This document shows, one piece after another, positions 21,616 to 30,923 of a stretch of DNA of 32,967 nt. Source of the stretch: a virus; IMG/VR virus record IMGVR_UViG_3300026097_000063, positions 1-32,967 of that record; one strand, given 5' to 3'. Within the stretch, counting starts at the first letter, position 1. Every line of letters begins with the position of its first letter. The notes beneath the pieces are model-generated. The model was not told where the DNA came from. It saw only the letters and a list, made by a program, of their open reading frames with translations, and made no database searches. Made by a program: the position numbers and the translations under genes.

Positions 21616-22152
21616 GCAGCGTAACCGACAGACTTTTCGGTGGTACAGACACTTACGGCATGGATGTTGCCGCAGAGAATCGCCGCAGCGCCGAAGACTA
21701 TATCAAGCAGCAGACAGCACAAGGTCGTCAAGACGTTCTAAGTGCTTACGACCCTACTGCACAAGCCTTACAGCAGGGCTATCAGCGTGGGCTAGATATT
21801 TACTCTGAAGCTGTTCCTCAGCAATTAGCTGCATTGAGGACAGGCGCTGGTGAAGCCTACAGGATGCGCGCTGGCTCTTTGCCTTTCTGGCTCTTTGCCT
21901 TTCTATCAGTATGCTCTTATGGGTGTGCCATTCAATATGCCTCAAATGGTTTCGCAGACTCGACCCATTGACGTTCCTGCGTATCAAAACGTACCAAGCA
22001 TGGGTCGGCCTCAAGCTGTACAAGCGTCAGCATACAATCCACAGGCTGCTGCGTTTAATCCTGCAAGTGTAGCTAATATGCTTGGCGGTATGGGAGGTTA
22101 TGGCGGGGGTGTTGGTGGATCAGATTTCGCCAATGGTCAGCGAGTCAACTAG
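21612..22152 (+). pseudogene. Ejection-type protein (gp7 position) split by a 16-base duplication
   Basis: The first frame (MSSVTDRLFGGTDTYGMDVA ... EAYRMRAGSLPF) runs into an unlikely hydrophobic stretch and stops at 21971. The second frame, shifted by one, continues with YQYALMGVPFNMPQMVSQTR and a Gly/Met-rich end to 22152. The switch is at a perfect tandem duplication of CTGGCTCTTTGCCTTT (21871-21886 and 21887-21902). Removing one copy gives a single 174-residue frame, SLPFYQYALMGV, that reads smoothly. The gene lies where P22 has ejection gene 7. It may be a true mutation, a phase-variable state, or an assembly error; as written, the product is truncated. Confidence 0.75.
21871..21904 (+). 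repeat. 16-base tandem duplication inside a coding frame
   Basis: CTGGCTCTTTGCCTTT occurs twice head to tail, with the first two bases of a third copy (CT at 21903-21904). Sixteen is not a multiple of three, so the copy number decides the reading frame of the overlying gene. Confidence 0.9.
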
Positions 22153-22161
22153 GAGCATCCA

Positions 22162-24774
22162 ATGGCTATAGATTTTGCAAAGCTAATTACTTTAGCTGTT
22201 GAGGAAGGCGGCGACCAAGGCATTTATAACTGGCCTAGTCAGGTTCGTAATGTGCTTAAAAAGCGTTATGGGGAATTAGGTCTTAGTCGTGACCAAGTTT
22301 CTTCTGGCGGTGAGTATGGTAATTCCTTCCAAGGTGCTTTAGGGCGTTTGTTGCCAGCAAACATAGAATCTACGTTTATGGCTAATGCCAATATGTATGC
22401 GCGAGCTAATGGCGTACCTATAGGCCAACAGGTTCTTCAAGACTTAAATAACCGAAGAGACAATGTTAATACTGGAACTGACGCTGATTTTATGAAGTTA
22501 AAAGCTGCTGGAGACTTGGCGGCTGGTAACATTACTTCAGATGATGCCTATAACATCAGTTCCTATGTTGGCAACCTTTCTTTTCTCAAGGATGCCTCTA
22601 GAGCTGCTGCTGGAGCGCAAGGCAAGATTAATACCTTAGAGAGAGAAATCGTTAAAACACAGCAGCAATATGATAATTCTAGGCTTGGGAAGGAGTCTAC
22701 TAAAGATACTTACGAGCCTCGTCTGGCCTCTCTAAGAAGGCAGCTAGAGCAAGCAAAAGCCGATTTACCCAAGAAGCAAGAAAGGCTAGATGATTATACT
22801 TCTAAGTTTAACAATGCCTATAATGATGTTGCTAACCTAAATACATCTATGAGTATTGTTCCTGCTTCTCAGGTTGCATCTCTTGTCTATACTAGCACTA
22901 CGCCGTCGTCTGTTGTTAATAGTCTTCAAAACACAATTAACGAAACTCCAGCTTCACAGCAAGCAGCACAGCAGGCAGCACAGCCTGCACAGCAGGCAGC
23001 ACAACAGCTACCTGCCGAACTAACCAACATCCCAGTAGACAATGACTACTCAATGGATGAGGCAGCGGTTATTGAGAATCTGATTCGCTCAGGAAGAATT
23101 TCTACTCAGCAAGTATCAGATTACTTTAATCTTCCTGCATCTGAAATAAACAGTGTTCTTGAGCAAAGTTTTGGCTACACGCCACAACAAATATCTCAAG
23201 TCGCCACACCTGTGAGCATGGCGTTGAGTGGCGTTGAAAGAGACAACGATTACTCAATGGAAGATTCTAGAATTGTAGAAAATGCTCTTCGTACTGGTCA
23301 GGTCAATACCCAGCAAGTTTCTGATTATTTTGGAATACCAGTAGCGGATATTAGTCGCGTACTAACAACTGACTTTGGTTACACACCTGCTCAGCTTAAT
23401 GCGGTTGGAGGTACTACAACTACAACAGCAGGAACAGGCACAACAGCAGATACAACCACAGCAGCAGATACTGGTGCGGCTACAGCAGCAGATACTGGTG
23501 CGGCTACAGCAGCAGATACAATCACAGCAGCAGGAACAGGCACAACCGCAGGCGGATTGGCAGATTTAGCAGCCGCTAATAATGCGAATTTAAGCGATGC
23601 TGATAGAGCAATGTTTGCTGGGCTGGAGGGGACTTCTCAAGGCGTAGGCCAAGACCTAACCAATGTTATGGGTGGTCAGCAAGGTTACACTGGCGGCACT
23701 CTCCAAGATGGGAGTATCCGTTACAACGACCCTAATGTAATTGGCGCTCAGGTAAATATGCCACAGACAGGCGTTATAGGCGCAGAAGCAGCCCTACAAG
23801 GCGGATTGCAGGGCGGTCTTGCTGGACTACAAGAAGGTCTTGCAACAGGCGCTACAGGGCTTACAGGCGCTGTTTCTTCAGGTCTGCAAGAACTCCGCAG
23901 GGCTTTAGGTCAAGGTCGTCAAGACATTACTGCGGGTTATGGTCGTGCTGAGGAAGGTTTCCAGCCTTATATGCAGGGCGGCGAAGCGGCTCAGGCTCAA
24001 CTAGAAGCTCTTACAGGCGCTAGAGGCCAAGAGGCTTTCCAACAGGCTTATCAAGAATCTCCGTATATCCAGTTCCTCCGTGAGCAAGGCACGAGGGCTA
24101 ACCTCGCAGGCGCAGCGGCTACAGGTGGATTAGGCGGCGGTAACGTTCAGAAAGAACTTACTCGTTTTGGTCAGGGTCTTGCTTCACAAGGGCTACAGCA
24201 GCAGATTGAAAACCTCCGAGGCTTAACAGGCCAAGGTCTACAAGCTGCACAAGGCGCAGGCCAATACGCAGCAGGTGGTGCAGGTCAACTCGCAGGACTA
24301 GAGCAGACTCAAGGCACACAGGCGCTTGGCGCTATGCAGAACGTAGGTCAGCAGCTTGCTAATCTCGGGCTTGCTGGCGGTCAGACAGCGGCGCAAATGG
24401 GCTACGGCACAGGTCAGAGTCTCGCAGACATCCGCACACGCGCAGGTGAATTGATGGCTGGTGAAATATCCAATGTCAGCCGTGATACTTCTAACATTGC
24501 TACGGCACTAGGTGGAAACATCTCTAACGTCTACGGCACACAAGCTCAGAACATCGCTCAGTTACTTGTTAATTCAGGCATGAGCCAAGCAGACGCAGCT
24601 CAACAGACGGCTCAAATGTTAGCTAACATTTCTACTGGCTCTGCTGGTCAAGTTACTGGTTTGGGTACGAGCGTGGGTCAGCCGCAGCAACAACAAGGCA
24701 TACTTGGTCAGGTCGGGCAAGCTGCTTCAGGTATAGCTACTGCTGGTGGCTCAGCTGGTTTTGGTTGGTGGTAA
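22162..24774 (+). CDS. Large ejection-type protein, P22 gp20-like position
   Basis: The 870-residue product begins AIDFAKLITLAVEEGGDQGI. Residues 150-230 are a long charged helix region. A Gln/Ala tract follows (SQQAAQQAAQPAQQAAQQ), then two diverged copies of a 52-residue unit (23038-23193 and 23242-23397) joined to a Thr/Ala linker with a 24-base repeat (23461-23520). The last 250 residues are Gly/Ala/Gln-rich and resemble DNA-transfer (ejection) proteins: SPYIQFLREQGTRANLAGAA, GGNVQKELTRFGQGLASQGL. Such proteins are stored in the head and ejected with DNA, where they form a channel. P22 gp20 has 471 residues; the extra length is mainly in the repeats. Confidence 0.7.
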   Translation: MAIDFAKLITLAVEEGGDQGIYNWPSQVRNVLKKRYGELGLSRDQVSSGGEYGNSFQGALGRLLPANIESTFMANANMYARANGVPIGQQVLQDLNNRRDNVNTGTDADFMKLKAAGDLAAGNITSDDAYNISSYVGNLSFLKDASRAAAGAQGKINTLEREIVKTQQQYDNSRLGKESTKDTYEPRLASLRRQLEQAKADLPKKQERLDDYTSKFNNAYNDVANLNTSMSIVPASQVASLVYTSTTPSSVVNSLQNTINETPASQQAAQQAAQPAQQAAQQLPAELTNIPVDNDYSMDEAAVIENLIRSGRISTQQVSDYFNLPASEINSVLEQSFGYTPQQISQVATPVSMALSGVERDNDYSMEDSRIVENALRTGQVNTQQVSDYFGIPVADISRVLTTDFGYTPAQLNAVGGTTTTTAGTGTTADTTTAADTGAATAADTGAATAADTITAAGTGTTAGGLADLAAANNANLSDADRAMFAGLEGTSQGVGQDLTNVMGGQQGYTGGTLQDGSIRYNDPNVIGAQVNMPQTGVIGAEAALQGGLQGGLAGLQEGLATGATGLTGAVSSGLQELRRALGQGRQDITAGYGRAEEGFQPYMQGGEAAQAQLEALTGARGQEAFQQAYQESPYIQFLREQGTRANLAGAAATGGLGGGNVQKELTRFGQGLASQGLQQQIENLRGLTGQGLQAAQGAGQYAAGGAGQLAGLEQTQGTQALGAMQNVGQQLANLGLAGGQTAAQMGYGTGQSLADIRTRAGELMAGEISNVSRDTSNIATALGGNISNVYGTQAQNIAQLLVNSGMSQADAAQQTAQMLANISTGSAGQVTGLGTSVGQPQQQQGILGQVGQAASGIATAGGSAGFGWW
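23038..23397 (+). repeat. Duplicated 52-residue domain
   Basis: Two copies, 204 bases apart, share DNDYSM, IxNxLxxGxxxTQQVSDYF, P-x-x-(E/D)-I and FGYTP. The DNA has diverged, so the duplication is not recent. The VSDYF followed by a helix and FGYTP reads as a small helical domain, perhaps ligand or peptide binding. Confidence 0.8.
23461..23520 (+). repeat. 24-base in-frame tandem repeat
   Basis: GCAGCAGATACTGGTGCGGC followed by TACA forms a 24-base unit present as two identical copies (23461-23508), and a third half copy. It encodes AADTGAAT repeats. Being a multiple of three, copy changes alter linker length without disturbing the frame. Confidence 0.85.
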
Positions 24775-24793
24775 TTATTTAAGGTAACAAACA

Positions 24794-25918
24794 ATGGATG
24801 GATTATTTAACAGGCCAGAACCAACAGAACGCACTTTTATACAAAAGCTAGGTGGCGCATTAGGTGGTTTTGGTGCAGGAGTTCAAGGCAAGGGTGCAGA
24901 GTATGAAGCTGCATTTGAAGCTAGAAAACAAGAGGAAGAGAGAAAGCGTTTAGCTGCTATGGTCAAGGACGCTAAGCAAGCCTATGACTTCATTAATCGT
25001 GGTGATGTTAATAACGCTATGTCCCTGATCCAAGACCGAGTGCAGATGATTAACCGTCTAGGTGGCGACCCATCTGACACAGCGCGTATTGGCTCTATGC
25101 TTCAATCAGGCAACATCGGTCTAGCCAAGCAAGAGCTAGAAACTTTCTTGCGTCCGTTTATGCCTACTGAGGCTGTCAAAGCGTCGGATGTCACGGAACA
25201 AGGTCAATACTTCATGCGCGACCCTCTTAGCGGTGGAGTTCAGGCTAGAGATGTCGGTGACTTTATCGCGCCTCCACCTAAAGGCCCAACTGTAGCTATC
25301 ATGCCTTCTGAGCAAGACTTTATGACAGATGTGCGTCGTGAAAGCATTCAGGGACAGATGACGCAAATTAATCAAGAGCTTGAAGAATCTCCACGAATCA
25401 TTAGAACTGCCAATGATATTGGTCAGCTTGTTAATTTGCTAGGTAAGTCTAATCTAAATCGCGCAGAGCAACTGGTTGTTGATAGATATGGTCTAACTGG
25501 GGTAAATCTACTAAATCTAGGCCCAGAGACAGAAGCTGCACAGTCTTTAATTTCGCGACTTGCTCCGCAGATGCGACCAGCAGGAAGTGGCGCTACATCT
25601 GACTTTGAGGCTCGTTTGTACATTAGTTCATTGCCTTCCGTGTTACAAAGCCAACAAGGTCGTGAATTAACAAAGCTAGTATTTGACGACTATGCAGACA
25701 TAGAGCGACAAAAACTGAATGCTAGAACCGAGTTTAACGCTGGAAGAATTGAATACCCAGAATATCTCAACAGGATTACAGAGCTTAACTCACAGTCTCT
25801 ATTTGAAGACCCTGCTAAGAGAAGACAGATAGAAGCGATTGTTCCTAACTTCTTTAATCAGGTAAGTTCTAGTATTCAGCTTCGCCCTGTAAATCCAGCG
25901 ATTACCCCAGCGGAATAA
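24794..25918 (+). CDS. Ejection-type internal virion protein, 374 residues
   Basis: Starts after TTAAGG. The N-terminus (TERTFIQKLGGALGGFGAGV) has a small Gly-rich segment, followed by charged helices (EYEAAFEARKQEEERKRLAA). The middle is Pro-rich (FIAPPPKGPTVAIMP) and the C-terminal part is helical (LVFDDYADIERQKLNARTEF). It lies between the gp20-like gene and the large 746-residue gene, so a place in the ejected set is inferred. I recognise no enzyme motif. Confidence 0.6.
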   Translation: MDGLFNRPEPTERTFIQKLGGALGGFGAGVQGKGAEYEAAFEARKQEEERKRLAAMVKDAKQAYDFINRGDVNNAMSLIQDRVQMINRLGGDPSDTARIGSMLQSGNIGLAKQELETFLRPFMPTEAVKASDVTEQGQYFMRDPLSGGVQARDVGDFIAPPPKGPTVAIMPSEQDFMTDVRRESIQGQMTQINQELEESPRIIRTANDIGQLVNLLGKSNLNRAEQLVVDRYGLTGVNLLNLGPETEAAQSLISRLAPQMRPAGSGATSDFEARLYISSLPSVLQSQQGRELTKLVFDDYADIERQKLNARTEFNAGRIEYPEYLNRITELNSQSLFEDPAKRRQIEAIVPNFFNQVSSSIQLRPVNPAITPAE

Positions 25919-25921
25919 GAT

Positions 25922-28162
25922 ATGCCTAATTTTACTGTAACGTCTTCTCTCGATGGGAAGCAGTATAATGTAGAAGCTGCATCTAAAGACGAAGCGCAAA
26001 GCATGGTCAATGACCGCTCTAACTTTGAAATGGGCGGTGAGACAAGTCAGCAACTACCTCAAGGAACAGTCACTGAGCCAAGAGGCCGTGGCACTGTCTA
26101 CCAGACTCCAGAAGGTCAAGTAGGCTACTTTGATGAGGCTTACTCCACTACTGACCCTGAAGAGATTCGCAGGATTATTGGGGGTGAAGACCCTGCTGAG
26201 ATGTTCCAACAGCGTGTGTATGAAGACGTTGTACAACAGCGTCCTGCGGCTGCTAGAGGCGCTGTAGGGCTGCGTGGTGTGCCTTTTGCGGGTGAGTACT
26301 TAGATGAGCTTGGTCGTGCAGTAGGTGGCCCTCAGACTGAAGCTAATGTGCGTCTAGCTCAGAAAGCAATGGAAGAGACTAGACCGATAGAAAGTGCAGC
26401 ACTTGAGACAGGTGTTGGAATGGCTTCTACTCTTCCAATAGCTATGACTATGCCAACAATGTCTGGTGGCGGTCTTATGCGTGTAGCCGAAAGAGGATTG
26501 CAAGCTGGAACATTCGGAGGAGTAGAAGGTGCGGTGGCTGGATACGGGCAGGGTGAAGGCCCGTTAGTCATGCCAGAGGGCGGTCTAAATCCAGAAAGAG
26601 TACAAGAAGCTCAAAGCCGAGGGATGATATCAGCAGGAATTAGCGCGCCACTTGGTGCTGCTGGAGGTCTGGTAGAAAATGTCGTATCACGCCGTTTAGG
26701 TGATATTGATCTAGCTGCGCTTGCTGCTGAGTTAGGCATCTCTAGGGAAGCTGCTAGAGCCATGGTATCTCTAGGTGAGTCTGGTATGACTCGTGAGCAA
26801 ATTGAGCAAAACATTCGCCGTATGGGTGAAGAAGCAAGATTGGTTAATGCTGGCCCACAGTCAAAGCGATTATTAGACGTTACCCAGCAAGTCCAAGGCC
26901 CAGCTACCACTACTGTTCAACAAGGCGTGGCAGAGACTGGCCGTGAGGTTAGACGAGCATTTGACCAAGGTTTAGATAGATTGCTAGGTCGTCCAGCAGA
27001 AGGGCCACAACAGGTGTTTGAAGAGGCGCGAGCAAGAACTGCTCCACAGCGTCAGGAAGCATACGATAAGGCTTATAATGCGTTTATTGATCCGGTTTCC
27101 TCTGAAGGTAAATCAATTCAATCTGTCTTGAATCAGATACCTCCTCGTTATAAAGAGCGAGCTATTCAAAGCGCGAATGAGCGTATGCAGATTGATGACG
27201 TAGGTGTCAGGTCATTGACAGTAGATGCTGACGGAAATTTGACAGAATACCCAAACATTATTCAGCTTGACTATATTAAGCGTGGTTTAGGGGATGTTAT
27301 CCAAGAAGGCACAGACCCTGTTACTGGAAAACTTTCAAGCGAAGCTGTTAATGCTAGTAAGCTATATAATCGTCTAAGTCGCTCAATGACCCGAGCTGTA
27401 CCAGATTACGGTACGGCGGTGAATTTGGGCTTGGAAGGCATTGTAGAAGAAAACGCTATCCGTTTAGTAAATAACTTTAACCGCTCTACTCCAGAAGACT
27501 TCTCTCGCTTGATAGGCGGTGTAGAGGGTGAGGCGCGCGACCAGCTCAGAGAAAGTATGAGAAGAATGCTTCGCACTGAGATACAGAGAGTAGAGGATAG
27601 GGCTAGAGTGACGCTGATGGACTCAGAGGCAGATATGGAAACAGCCAGAGGCGCTGTGGCAGCGTTTAAGGCTTTCTCATCTCCTGAGTCTCTGAAGAAA
27701 CTTAACAAGTTCCTAACAGGTGCAGAGTTACGTCAATTCAGAAATGAAATGGCAAAAGCTCAAGAGTTCATGAATCTTCAACAAGCTGTTGCTAGAGGGT
27801 CGCAAACAGCATTCCGTACTGAAGCTAATAAGCAGATAGCTGATATATCACAAGCTACTCTTAATGAAATAGTTAGCGGGTCAGGCAAGTTAAGCGATGT
27901 GTACAACTCTGTTGCGCGCTCAGTATTCGGAACAGACCCTGATGTGCCAACAGAAAGAGTGCAGCAGGTTATGCAAGAGATAGCTACTACGTTATTAAAC
28001 ACAAAAGGCGAAAATGCCGTTACAGCGGCTAATCTCATACAAGATGTAATCGCTAGTCGTCCTATGAGTAAAGCGCGCGCACAAGCAGCGGCTAACATTC
28101 TTGCCTCTTCTCTATGGGTTGGCATGAGCGAAGCAGCGCAACAGTACGCATTCCAAGAATAG
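25922..28162 (+). CDS. Large internal virion protein, P22 gp16 position
   Basis: The 746-residue product begins with a short beta region (TVTSSLDGKQYNVEAASKDE). It has an Ala/Gly/Met-rich stretch at about 110-230 that could cross a membrane (ALETGVGMASTLPIAMTMPT; GMISAGISAPLGAAGGLVEN), then long helical parts to the end. The plan of a soluble start, an amphipathic or membrane-active middle and a helical body fits gp16-like ejection proteins (P22 gp16 has 609), the last gene of the ejection group. There is no recognisable lytic transglycosylase motif. Confidence 0.65.
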   Translation: MPNFTVTSSLDGKQYNVEAASKDEAQSMVNDRSNFEMGGETSQQLPQGTVTEPRGRGTVYQTPEGQVGYFDEAYSTTDPEEIRRIIGGEDPAEMFQQRVYEDVVQQRPAAARGAVGLRGVPFAGEYLDELGRAVGGPQTEANVRLAQKAMEETRPIESAALETGVGMASTLPIAMTMPTMSGGGLMRVAERGLQAGTFGGVEGAVAGYGQGEGPLVMPEGGLNPERVQEAQSRGMISAGISAPLGAAGGLVENVVSRRLGDIDLAALAAELGISREAARAMVSLGESGMTREQIEQNIRRMGEEARLVNAGPQSKRLLDVTQQVQGPATTTVQQGVAETGREVRRAFDQGLDRLLGRPAEGPQQVFEEARARTAPQRQEAYDKAYNAFIDPVSSEGKSIQSVLNQIPPRYKERAIQSANERMQIDDVGVRSLTVDADGNLTEYPNIIQLDYIKRGLGDVIQEGTDPVTGKLSSEAVNASKLYNRLSRSMTRAVPDYGTAVNLGLEGIVEENAIRLVNNFNRSTPEDFSRLIGGVEGEARDQLRESMRRMLRTEIQRVEDRARVTLMDSEADMETARGAVAAFKAFSSPESLKKLNKFLTGAELRQFRNEMAKAQEFMNLQQAVARGSQTAFRTEANKQIADISQATLNEIVSGSGKLSDVYNSVARSVFGTDPDVPTERVQQVMQEIATTLLNTKGENAVTAANLIQDVIASRPMSKARAQAAANILASSLWVGMSEAAQQYAFQE

Positions 28163-28183
28163 ACTTATTACAGGTAAATCCAA

Positions 28184-30625
28184 ATGGCACGATTCGGCAA
28201 CTTCGACCAATACTTAGACAACGCTGGCGACCCATTAGCGGAAGGCAAGCTGTATTTCTATGAGTCTGGCACTACTACGCCTAAGACTACCTATTCGGAC
28301 GTTAATAACTCAATCCCGAATACCAATCCTGTATTGCTTACAGCGGCAGGCCGTCAGCCTAACATCTTCTTTGAAGGCGTAGCCAAGGTTATCCTCACAG
28401 ACAACAATGACGTACAAATTGCTGTACGCGACCCTGTTGGTGAGACTGCGACTGACTTCGGTGATGAGTGGGTTGCAAGTAAGATTTACTCAGCCAATGA
28501 CGTAGTGCTGGGTTCTAACGGCGTGTACTACCGCTCATTGTCTAATGGAAACCAGAACAATAACCCTGTTACGTCTTCTGGCTACTGGACGCTCCTATAC
28601 TCTGTAGAGTGGAACTCTGGCATTACCTACGATGTAGGCGCAGTGGTTACTTATGAGAATCAACAGTACCAATCCTTACAGGGTTCTAACCTAAACAACA
28701 ACCCATCCACAGCCTCAAGCTACTGGGTGTCTCTGGCGTTTGCGTGGTTATCTACAACAACTTACGCTGAAGACCAGAACGTAGTCGGCACAGACGGCAT
28801 TCTCTATACGTCTCTCCAGAACGCAAACACTGGTAACGACCCCGCAACGTCACCTGCTTACTGGGTGGGTACTTCAGCAGCGGCAGCGGCGAGTGCCACA
28901 GCAGCGGCAGCGAGTGCTACAGCGGCAGCAGCAAGCGAGACAGCGGCAGAGACAGCAGAGACTAATGCCGAGACAGCGCAAGCAGCAGCAGAGGCGGCTC
29001 AAGCGGCGGCAGAGACAGCGGAAACCAACGCAGAAACAGCAGAGACAAACGCAGCCAGCTCCGCAACCGCAGCAGCATCGTCTGCAACAGCAGCAGCCAC
29101 CTCTGAGACTAATGCGGCTACCAGCGCCTCACAGAGCGCCACAAGCGCCACAGCGAGTGCGGCTAGCGCAACCGCAGCCTTAGCGTCTGAAACGGCAGCA
29201 GCGGCCTCTGAGACAGCAGCAGCGGCATCGGAATCAGCAGCGGCAACGTCAGAGACTAATGCAGCGACTTCTGCAACGGCATCTGCGACTAGCGCCACCA
29301 ATAGTGCTAACAGCGCCACGGCCTCTGCATCTAGCGCAACCGATTCAGCGAATAGCGCCACAGCATCTGCCGGATCAGCTACAGCAGCAGCCTCTTCAGC
29401 TACAGCGGCAGCAGGAAGCGCCACAGCAGCAGCAGGCTCAGCCACAGCAGCGGCTACTTCAGCATCGGATGCAGCGGCTACCTATGATGCGTTTGATGAC
29501 CGCTATCTAGGTGAGAAAGCGTCTGATCCAACAACGGACAATGATGGCAATCCTCTTATAACTGGAGCTTTGTACTTCAACAACGTGTCTAACGTGATGA
29601 AGGTCTACACAGGCTCTGCGTGGACTAATGTTGCGCCTACTGCGACCTCGGTGACAGTCAGCCAAATCTCTGACTACACTGGTGACGCTACAACACTAAA
29701 CTATACATCTAACCTTTCATCTGATGCACAGACTCAGTTAAACGCAAAAGTAGAAAGCCTAAGTGATTTAGGTGTAACAGCTACTTCTACTGAGCTTAAC
29801 TATGTTGATGGCGTTACATCTGCTATTCAAGCACAGCTAAATAACAAAGAACCTGCTGACGCAACAATTCTTAAAGATGCTGACATTGGTGTAACGGTTC
29901 AAGGTTACGATGCTGACACAGCCAAGTATGATGACGCGACAGCAAACTTTACTGGTACTTTGCAAAACGGCGGTAGCAATGTTCTTGTAGATTCTGATAT
30001 TGACTCCACTATTTTGGGCTATGTAGCTCCTTCTACTTCAGGAAACATACTTACATCTAATGGCACTTCTTGGACTTCATCTGCTCCTGCGGGTGGCGGT
30101 GCTTGGGAGTTATTAAGCTCTTCTTATGCCAACAACGTTGCGTCAATATCTTATGATTGGTCTAGCACAGACTATGCGGTTATTAAGATTTTTATATATG
30201 ATTTTGCTTGCGATAGAAATACAGACATAGAAGGCTGTTTTAGGTATCAGGGAAGCGATATAAATAGCAGCTATTACAGAAACATGGTTTCTGTTGATAA
30301 TGGAACTAATTATATTTCTAATTATACTGATGACACAAATGTAGTCGCTTTGACGCACCCAACTTACGACATTGAAGCTTCCTCAACAAGTAACGTTAGG
30401 AGTTTTTTAGAAATTACTATTCCAACCGCAAATACCAGTACCTTTCAAAATTTAACCAGTGTTTTTTGTTATAGATCTACCTCAAACGACACACGTCCAA
30501 CACAAGCAAGAACTACGATTTGGACTGACACGGCTTTTAACGTTGACGGTTTTAAGATTTTCCCTGCAAGTACACTAGCAGATTTATGGGGTTATGTTGT
30601 TGTTTGCGGTCTTAAAAATTCTTAA
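28184..30625 (+). CDS. Tail fibre protein with carbohydrate-binding repeats
   Basis: Residues 1-90 (MARFGNFDQYLDNAGDPLAE; TAAGRQPNIFFEGVAKVIL) are a virion-binding head seen in many environmental phages. Three similar units follow (about 96-138, 142-184, 187-229), each W...YxxxxxV...G..Y.SL..N..NxP.....YWV, as in chitinase-type carbohydrate-binding modules. From about 230 to 428 comes a Ser/Ala/Thr/Glu-rich shaft with heptad-like ATAAAASETAAA units, then YLGEKASDPTTDNDGNPLIT and an LGVTATSTELNYVDGVTSAI repeat. The last 170 residues are encoded by AT-rich DNA and probably form the exchangeable receptor-binding tip. This is the best candidate host-recognition gene. Confidence 0.88.
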   Translation: MARFGNFDQYLDNAGDPLAEGKLYFYESGTTTPKTTYSDVNNSIPNTNPVLLTAAGRQPNIFFEGVAKVILTDNNDVQIAVRDPVGETATDFGDEWVASKIYSANDVVLGSNGVYYRSLSNGNQNNNPVTSSGYWTLLYSVEWNSGITYDVGAVVTYENQQYQSLQGSNLNNNPSTASSYWVSLAFAWLSTTTYAEDQNVVGTDGILYTSLQNANTGNDPATSPAYWVGTSAAAAASATAAAASATAAAASETAAETAETNAETAQAAAEAAQAAAETAETNAETAETNAASSATAAASSATAAATSETNAATSASQSATSATASAASATAALASETAAAASETAAAASESAAATSETNAATSATASATSATNSANSATASASSATDSANSATASAGSATAAASSATAAAGSATAAAGSATAAATSASDAAATYDAFDDRYLGEKASDPTTDNDGNPLITGALYFNNVSNVMKVYTGSAWTNVAPTATSVTVSQISDYTGDATTLNYTSNLSSDAQTQLNAKVESLSDLGVTATSTELNYVDGVTSAIQAQLNNKEPADATILKDADIGVTVQGYDADTAKYDDATANFTGTLQNGGSNVLVDSDIDSTILGYVAPSTSGNILTSNGTSWTSSAPAGGGAWELLSSSYANNVASISYDWSSTDYAVIKIFIYDFACDRNTDIEGCFRYQGSDINSSYYRNMVSVDNGTNYISNYTDDTNVVALTHPTYDIEASSTSNVRSFLEITIPTANTSTFQNLTSVFCYRSTSNDTRPTQARTTIWTDTAFNVDGFKIFPASTLADLWGYVVVCGLKNS

Positions 30626-30641
30626 AAATTAAGGTATCAAA

Positions 30642-30923
30642 ATGCAAATTAAAGTTTGGGAAAACGGCGTTAATAGAAATGCTACCGATCAGGAAATAGT
30701 AGAAATTACTAATGCTGCATCTGAATACGAAAACAAAACACCTGAAAGAGAAGCTAAACGTATTCGTTTTTTAAGAAATGCAGAGATTCTTAAAAGTGAT
30801 TGGACACAAGTGGCAGACGCACCAGTAGATCAAACGGCGTGGGCTACTTACCGCCAAGCTCTTCGTGATATTCCGGAGCAGGATGGTTTTCCTTTGAATG
30901 TAATCTGGCCTGACGAACCTTAA
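30642..30923 (+). CDS. Tail-fibre assembly chaperone-like protein
   Basis: At 93 residues, the C-terminal half carries a recurrent chaperone pattern of Caudoviricetes: FLRNAEILKSDWTQVADAPV, then TAWATYRQALRDIPEQDGFP and WPDEP. Such proteins help fibre tips fold or attach. It immediately follows the fibre gene (AAGG seven to eight bases before its start) and its first half is AT-rich like the fibre tip, suggesting that the two were exchanged together. Confidence 0.8.
   Translation: MQIKVWENGVNRNATDQEIVEITNAASEYENKTPEREAKRIRFLRNAEILKSDWTQVADAPVDQTAWATYRQALRDIPEQDGFPLNVIWPDEP

Noticed and set aside
21860-21971. Membrane helix at the end of the 119-residue frame
   Set aside because: The hydrophobic stretch WLFAFLSVCSYGCAI arises from reading past the duplication in the wrong frame.
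21850-22152. Separate 100-residue gene starting MKPTGCALALCLSG
   Set aside because: Its first part lies across the 16-base duplication and has no ribosome-binding site; the rest joins the upstream gene when one copy is removed.
28999-29445. Long antisense frame of 148 residues inside the fibre shaft
   Set aside because: It is Ala/Val-only low complexity, a by-product of the Ser/Ala/Thr repeats on the plus strand, and has no domain or ribosome-binding site.
28893-29510. Gln/Arg-rich plus-strand frames in the fibre shaft
   Set aside because: Shadow frames of GCA/AGC repeats; low complexity and inside a well-supported gene.
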